Below, one piece after another: positions 32,657 to 37,320 of a DNA stretch of 37,320 nt. Source of the stretch: Gnetum montanum (lineage: Eukaryota; Streptophyta; Gnetopsida; Gnetales; Gnetaceae); the NCBI GenBank assembly GCA_015680685.1, contig MNCI01026334.1, forward strand, positions 892,149 through 929,468, in the 5' to 3' direction. The notes under the pieces were generated by a model that worked only from the letters and a program-made list of their open reading frames with translations, was not told the DNA's origin and did no database searches. Position numbers and translations under genes: made by a program. Position 1 is the first letter of the stretch. Every line of letters starts with the position of its first letter.

Positions 32657-32830
32657 TTACGCTAATCTGGGCTTTTGAAGGCAGAGACTCATTTCCATAT
32701 AAAATCTGTATATTTTTCCAATTAGGCGTAAAATCAACGACCCGTGTGCCACCAGCGGGTTCTTCTACATTAGGTGTAAAATGCACTTGTCGAAGCTTTT
32801 GAGAATTTAATAAATTTATATATATTGGTG
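32657..32830 (+). terminator. 3' UTR and poly(A) signal of the carbonic anhydrase-like gene
   Basis: AATAAA at 32809-32814 lies about 155 bases after the stop codon. The 3' UTR contains a 13 bp near-perfect direct repeat TTAGGYGTAAAAT at 32722-32734 and 32770-32782. The cleavage site is not determinable from sequence. Confidence 0.5.
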
Positions 32831-34042
32831 AGGGTGAGAGGATTTGTTGCTTTTGTTAAAAAACAGAATACGTACTCAACATCTACAGTGGTGGAGGGTG
32901 TGAAGTAGAAACAAGATTTTTTTTTTTAATTGTATTCATGTATCGGTTCTATTGCATTCGGTTGTTCTCCATATGGATGATGTTTTACTTATACCATGTA
33001 CATGTATGATGTATTATAATGTTTTACGCTTGTATTATGTTGCTTGTTTAAATCTATCTTTTGCTGCTTTCAATTGTATATGTGGTAACGCAATATAATT
33101 TTTTGATTATGAAATGTTATTTTATAATTATTTAACTACATACAACAGTCAATATGATACCCTGGTAAAACTTGAAAGTGCTTCAAGCTTGACTCAAACT
33201 TGTGACTTCTTTTGTCTATGTAATCTATTGTTTGCCTTGTTGAGGGAACCTCTTGAGCTACCTCTCCCTAGCTATAAACAAATGTTTAATTTTTAAAATA
33301 TGATATTTAAAGTTTTCTTGATTGTTTATCCATTTATTTTCTTAAAGAATCTTTGCCAAATAGATCTTTGGGTGTAATAATAAATTTAATTTTAATGGCC
33401 AATTAGAAAATAAGGCAACCAGCAAGCCTATTAACTTGTATGTAAAAGGTGTCAACTTTGAGTTATGTTTGTCCAGAGAATGTGCTTTGGTCGATCAAGG
33501 TTACTCCCTTCAAATATGAGAATGGAGGAACCATGTTAATCTGTTTGGGTTGTATGCTAGACAGAACCATCTTATGCCACTTTGATAGTTAATATACTAT
33601 ATCCAATGTTACAAATATACTCAAGGCTAACCATAAAATTTTATATGGATTTGAGATGACATGTAATGTATAATATCTTTCATAGGTGCAAGTTGTGCAA
33701 AATATCCAATGAGTACAAATCATCTACCACCAATGTTCTCTACTCAAATATCTGGAAATATATCCTTTAACCTTCTATCAATGCTACTAAATGATCTAGC
33801 ATTTATAAAACTAATTTAAACTCAAATAATGTGTTTTATGTATTTATATTTATTTTGTAATGATGCCAATGTATTCGTAGCAAGTGATTTGTACTCCTCT
33901 ATTCCAAGCTTTAATGCAGAATGCATTGTTATATCCTCATGAGCTTTTGTATGCATTGATAGCATTCTCCTCTAGATTTCATGAATTTGTAATTTGAAGT
34001 AACATATCATGAAAGGACCATGACATTTTTCAAATTTTGTTA
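32831..34042. other. Intergenic sequence downstream of the carbonic anhydrase-like gene
   Basis: AT-rich, with a poly-T tract near 32917-32928. No ORF with recognisable content and no LTR boundary occurs before 34043. Confidence 0.45.
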
Positions 34043-34906
34043 TGATGAGTGGTGAGTAGACCCTACACCCAACCATACGAATCACAAAGCACTCACATGT
34101 GATTTGATCAAATTCCAAGGACTTCTAGCCTTCTAAGTACACTGGTTCTAGGAGGTGAAACTAAGTGTTGCAATTGTTGTCTTCCCAGTTACACTTGTGA
34201 GGACAAGGATATGGTTAAGTATAACTGAGGCATATGATTTTTATCATTTTTATAGTTTTGTCTTTTAAGTTGCCTAAGAATAAAGAATAATGAATAAAGG
34301 TATTTAATTACTAATTTAATTTAATCAACTAGCTAATACTTAACTAATCCTAACATAAGCATCCATTCCCACTCATTGTACACATCCTAAACACGTGTAA
34401 CACTACTGGGTTATCAAATGTTAAGCGTTGCTAGGATTACCAAGCAGTACATGTATGCTCGAAGTTGTCATATTTATGTTTACTATTTAATTAATCTTAA
34501 TTAATTAATTTAATTACTTAAAACATTAAAGGAAATTTCTTACAATATTAAATGCTTAAAGAAATAATTAAACTAGTCTAAGTGTTGCAAGGTTTGATTA
34601 GAAAGCTTGTCTTTATTGTCGTACATAGTGAAGTGCTCAAGTACAGTAGTGCTTGAATAATGATTTGTATACACTCTTTGACTCCTACTACAGGCACTTA
34701 GAAAATATTCTAACTTATGAATGACAAAATTGTAAGAGCTTCACTACAACTATGAAACTTGATGCCATAAGTGTGGCTAAAAGTGCATATTTATAGGATA
34801 AAATAGGGGGTCCTATCAACAAGTACACATCAATGGGTCAAATCGCACATCAATGGGGTCACATCGATGACATCCCATCAATGCAATCAACCATGTTGCT
34901 TTATCA
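34043..34906 (-). repeat. 3' LTR of element 5 (864 bp)
   Basis: On the minus strand it starts TGATAAAGCAAC and ends CTCACCACTCATCA. U3 carries repeats of CATTGATGGG/CCATTGATGTG type (about 34815-34885), then TATAAATATGC near 34795. R/U5 matches the other LTRs (GAATATTTTCTAAGTGCC and GGTTGGGTGTAGGG). Confidence 0.85.
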
Positions 34907-34935
34907 TACCCCCACAACTGAATGAAAACTCGTCC
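34907..34935 (-). other. Terminal polypurine tract of element 5
   Basis: The minus strand reads GACGAGTTTTCATTCAG then TTGTGGGGGTA, immediately before the LTR. It is the same block as in elements 1 and 2. Confidence 0.8.
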
Positions 34936-35863
34936 TCACGTGCTTTACAAAATTTGAAAAGGTACGGGATTATCAACACACAAACCTAAGTGCCCAAGCG
35001 TACAGTTTTGCAATGATTACAAGATTTTGGTGTTCAAGATAAAAAATTGAACACCAGGACAAAATTGATAAACACAATTCCTTAGATGGTGTGAAGACGT
35101 TAGAGAAGATCAAATGGTCCCAAGCAGTGGAGGCTCCTACAGCTCCAAAGGACCTTCTCCTACTTCAGGCACATGTGGTGGCTGAGGCAGTTATGGTTGT
35201 CCTGCAGCAGTTGCAACTTCTAGTGGAAGACAAAAGGTGTTCAATAGTGCCTTCATCTTCTCCTCCTTTCCCCTAGGATCATTCATAGTCCATGCAACAT
35301 CTCGAATGTGGGTTGAAGTGGGAACATCCTAGGGATAGGGCATTGTTAGGAATAGCTCCTGACCGTTGATAAACTAGGTAACAAAAAGTTTGCATTGAAT
35401 ATTAGATGCCTTGACTACATTTTACAGCTAATGCATTGAATCCCCTTGAAGTCACACCCTTTTCATCCTTTGAGTCTTTCCTTGGTTTAAAAAATACCCA
35501 ACCACTAATTTATTAACAAGTTTACTTAGAAAAAGGGAACTATACAGTTCCAAGCCAAAGGAGACCATAGAGTTGTATGGATGAGTGGACGACATGGACT
35601 CATTGCATGGTTTACCAAAAGAACCATACCTTAATATTAGCATCATAATCCAAAGGTAAAAACCAAACATTAGCAATCAATATGATATAATTCAATCCAC
35701 CATCATGAGCACTTATTAGATGACGAATAAAAGTAAATCAAGCAAACAAAGAAACAGTAAAAACATTAACGATGGTGTAAAACAAAAATAAGAAAAGTTG
35801 AAAGAATGTGTAAAACAAAAATTCAAAAAGAACTAAGGGCCTAGATCGGTTAGCATAGGTGGC
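34936..35863 (-). other. Tail region of element 5 between the two polypurine tracts
   Basis: It is equivalent in position to the tail ORF of element 1. The last part aligns with it (CAATTTTGTC, GATAATCCCGTACC). No continuous frame remains on the minus strand. The minus frame 35676-35452 and plus frame 35091-35276 show no motif. Confidence 0.5.
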
Positions 35864-35888
35864 CATCTCCCCCACAACTAAGTTGGAA
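35864..35888 (-). other. Internal polypurine tract of element 5
   Basis: The minus strand reads AACTTAGTTGTGGGGGAGAT, sharing the 13-mer TTAGTTGTGGGGG with the terminal PPT of element 1. It lies just downstream of the integrase C-terminus. Confidence 0.55.
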
Positions 35889-35899
35889 GGAGGAGATCC

Positions 35900-36700
35900 A
35901 AAATAGTGAGTAGGGTTGTCCATCAAGAGAGGTAGCATGTGTATTGGCTATCTTAAGCTCCTTGAAAGGTTTGGTTTGTTGCACATTGACCAAAAGTTTC
36001 TTATCCNTCACATGTCATGGATAGTGTACGGAGCTCAATTTGAATGGGAAGCGTTGGTAATTTACCGTACACTAACTCATAGGAAGAGTAGCCTGTAGGG
36101 AGTTTCAATGTGGAGCAGTATGCCCAAAGAGCATCGTTTAGTTTAGTGCTCCGTTCTCACCTAAACTTCCTAATGGTTCTTGTCAATATCTTTGTAATCT
36201 CCTTGTTGGCGACTTCTACTTGACCGTTTGCTTAGGGGTGGTATGGTATAGTCAATTTATGCTCAACCCCTAAGCGTTGCATTAATTTCTGAAAAGTTGC
36301 ACCTATAAAGTGTGTACCATTGTTTGAAATAAGTGCATGCAGCACACCAAACCTATTTATGATTTGTTGTTGAACAAATCATGCAGCTGTAATGATGTAC
36401 AATCTTTAATAGCAACTACTTCAGCCCATTTTGTTAGGTAATCAACGGCAACAATAATATAAGCTTTTCCATTGGACATTGGTGTAATTAGCCCCATAAA
36501 ATTAATTCCCCAAATGTTGAAGGGTTCTAACGGTTGAATCCATTGTTGCGAATCCTCCATTCTAGCAGTCATTCCCCCATCATGTTGATAGTGCTCACAA
36601 GATTAGATGAAATGATGGCGTCTTGAAATAATGCAGGCCAATAATATCTTGCAAGAAGGATCTTGATGGTCATTCATCTCCTAGCGTAATGACCCTCATG
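35900..36700 (-). pseudogene. Integrase of element 5 (broken, DDE residues changed)
   Basis: The minus strand reads LQDAHEGHYARR and LLARYYWPALF (zinc-binding domain, about 36715-36610). The core follows: FNIWGINFMGLITP, AVDYLTKWAEVVAIKD, LISNNGTHFIGATF, LTIPYHP, EVANKEITKIL, then VYGKLPTLPIQIEL. In active enzymes the first two acidic residues are Asp in WGxDFxG and in SDNGxxF; here both read Asn. The Glu of the NKEI block is kept. An N at about 36006 lies in the C-terminal part. Stops are also present, so the copy is dead. Confidence 0.8.
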
Positions 36701-36808
36701 AGCATCTTGGAGAACTCATAGTTAATCTATATCGGGAACACACCATCAAACCAAGCCATCAGGACACACTTTGTAAAGTTGCCCATTGATCTCCATAAAA
36801 TACTTGGC

Positions 36809-37320
36809 TCAATGAAGAAATTGTTGTTTCTTCTTAAGGTTTAACTCTTGTGGCGTTTGTTGGGTGAGGAAATAGGTAAGAATGCTACTGTACCAATTTG
36901 TCTTTGTGGGTGATTGATAATTCACTACATCAACAAAGAGGAATTCATCAAGGAAATGATCAGAAATTGGATACTCATCCTCTCTATTGTCCCATCGCAA
37001 CTGAGATAAATGATCAGCAACTACATTCTTGGTGCCCTTGCGATCAATCATTGTTAAATCGAACTCTTGTAAGATTACAAGATATCATATGATACGAGGG
37101 CTTACCATTGGCTTATTCATGAGGAACTAGATTACACTATGATCTGTATGTATATATACTTTATATCCCAATACATAGTGTCTAAACTTTTCTAGTGCAA
37201 ACACTACAGTCATTAATTATTTCTCTGTGGTAGTGTAGTTAAGTTGTGCAATAGCAATACTTCTACTTGCACAATGGATGTAATAAGGATGCTTTTGGTC
37301 ATATAACTATGTAAGTATGG
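36809..37320 (-). pseudogene. RNase H segment of element 5 (nearly readable)
   Basis: The minus strand reads IAIAQLNYTTTEK, MTVVFALEKFRHYVLGYKVY, IYTDHSVI, FLMNKPMVSPRII, LQEFDLTMIDRKGTKNVVAD then HLSQLRW, followed by DEYPISDHFLDEFLF and the linker to integrase. The family patterns TEKELLAVVFA, TDHxAIxxL and NxVADHLSRL are clear. Stops replace expected Glu or Lys and Arg positions in a few places. The domain degrades the RNA strand during reverse transcription. It continues off the right edge. Confidence 0.8.

Larger units (their letters stand above)
34043..37320 (-). mobile_element. Element 5: 3' half of a Ty3/gypsy retrotransposon
   Basis: Minus strand from the right edge leftwards: RNase H, integrase zinc-binding region and core, an internal polypurine tract (35864-35888), a tail of about 950 bp, the PPT and the 3' LTR (34043-34906). 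RT, gag and the 5' LTR lie beyond the window. The pol order marks Ty3/gypsy. The bases left of the LTR (34038-34042, TGTTA) would be its target-site duplication. It is the best preserved pol in the window but still has stops and catalytic substitutions. Confidence 0.8.

Overview
The window looks like a stretch of a large, repeat-rich seed-plant nuclear genome. It is AT-rich and mostly decayed LTR retrotransposons nested in one another, with one intact multi-exon gene. The plant assignment rests on the initiator-Met PBS (TGGTATCAGAGC), plant-type gag and pol motifs, and a secretory alpha-type carbonic anhydrase with plant-like SPSEH and PPCTEG motifs. A gymnosperm is plausible but the sequence alone does not settle it. 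Five single N bases lie at 6630, 9567, 11756, 18868 and 36006 (each within a base or so). Two of them separate near-identical direct repeats and look like scaffold joins.

Layout. 1-312: part of a minus-strand LTR. 313-2514: 3' end of a plus-strand Ty3/gypsy element (element 1), with an internal polypurine tract, a decayed tail ORF, the terminal PPT and a complete 3' LTR. 2515-5728: decayed sequence with one unrecognised minus-strand broken ORF. 5729-11818: element 2, flanked by GACAT/GACAC, with two LTRs and a broken gag but no recognisable pol. 11824-13030: non-coding sequence with four copies of a hairpin-forming repeat. About 13032-26390: element 3, a minus-strand Ty3/gypsy relic (gag, protease, RT, RNase H, integrase, 5' LTR). 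It is split between RNase H and integrase by element 4 (14439-20722), a copia-like minus-strand element with 1079 and 1080 bp LTRs, PBS, PPT and a broken gag but no recognisable pol. 26391-27578: spacer with two tRNA-like, SINE-like blocks. 27579-28392: a minus-strand solo LTR with a likely target-site duplication. 28393-34042: the lowest-repeat part, holding the gene. 34043-37320: 3' half of another minus-strand Ty3/gypsy element (element 5).

The intact gene (30899-32656, plus strand, eight exons, 274 residues) encodes a secreted alpha-carbonic-anhydrase-fold protein. All seven introns are GT-AG and the joined frame is open. Two of the three zinc-binding histidines are replaced (H94 equivalent by Arg135, H119 equivalent by Gln154), while the rest of the fold and active-site signature is kept. 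It should therefore be a non-catalytic carbonic-anhydrase-related protein. The same two changes are, from memory, reported in animal CARP X/XI.

The Ty3/gypsy LTRs (seven copies, both strands) share their R/U5 and ends (TGATGAG...CTCATCA). They differ sharply in the short iterated motif upstream of the TATA box. Their parent elements also share an internal copy of the terminal polypurine tract after the integrase. Many premature stops and lost catalytic Asp residues in these elements fit cytosine-deamination decay.
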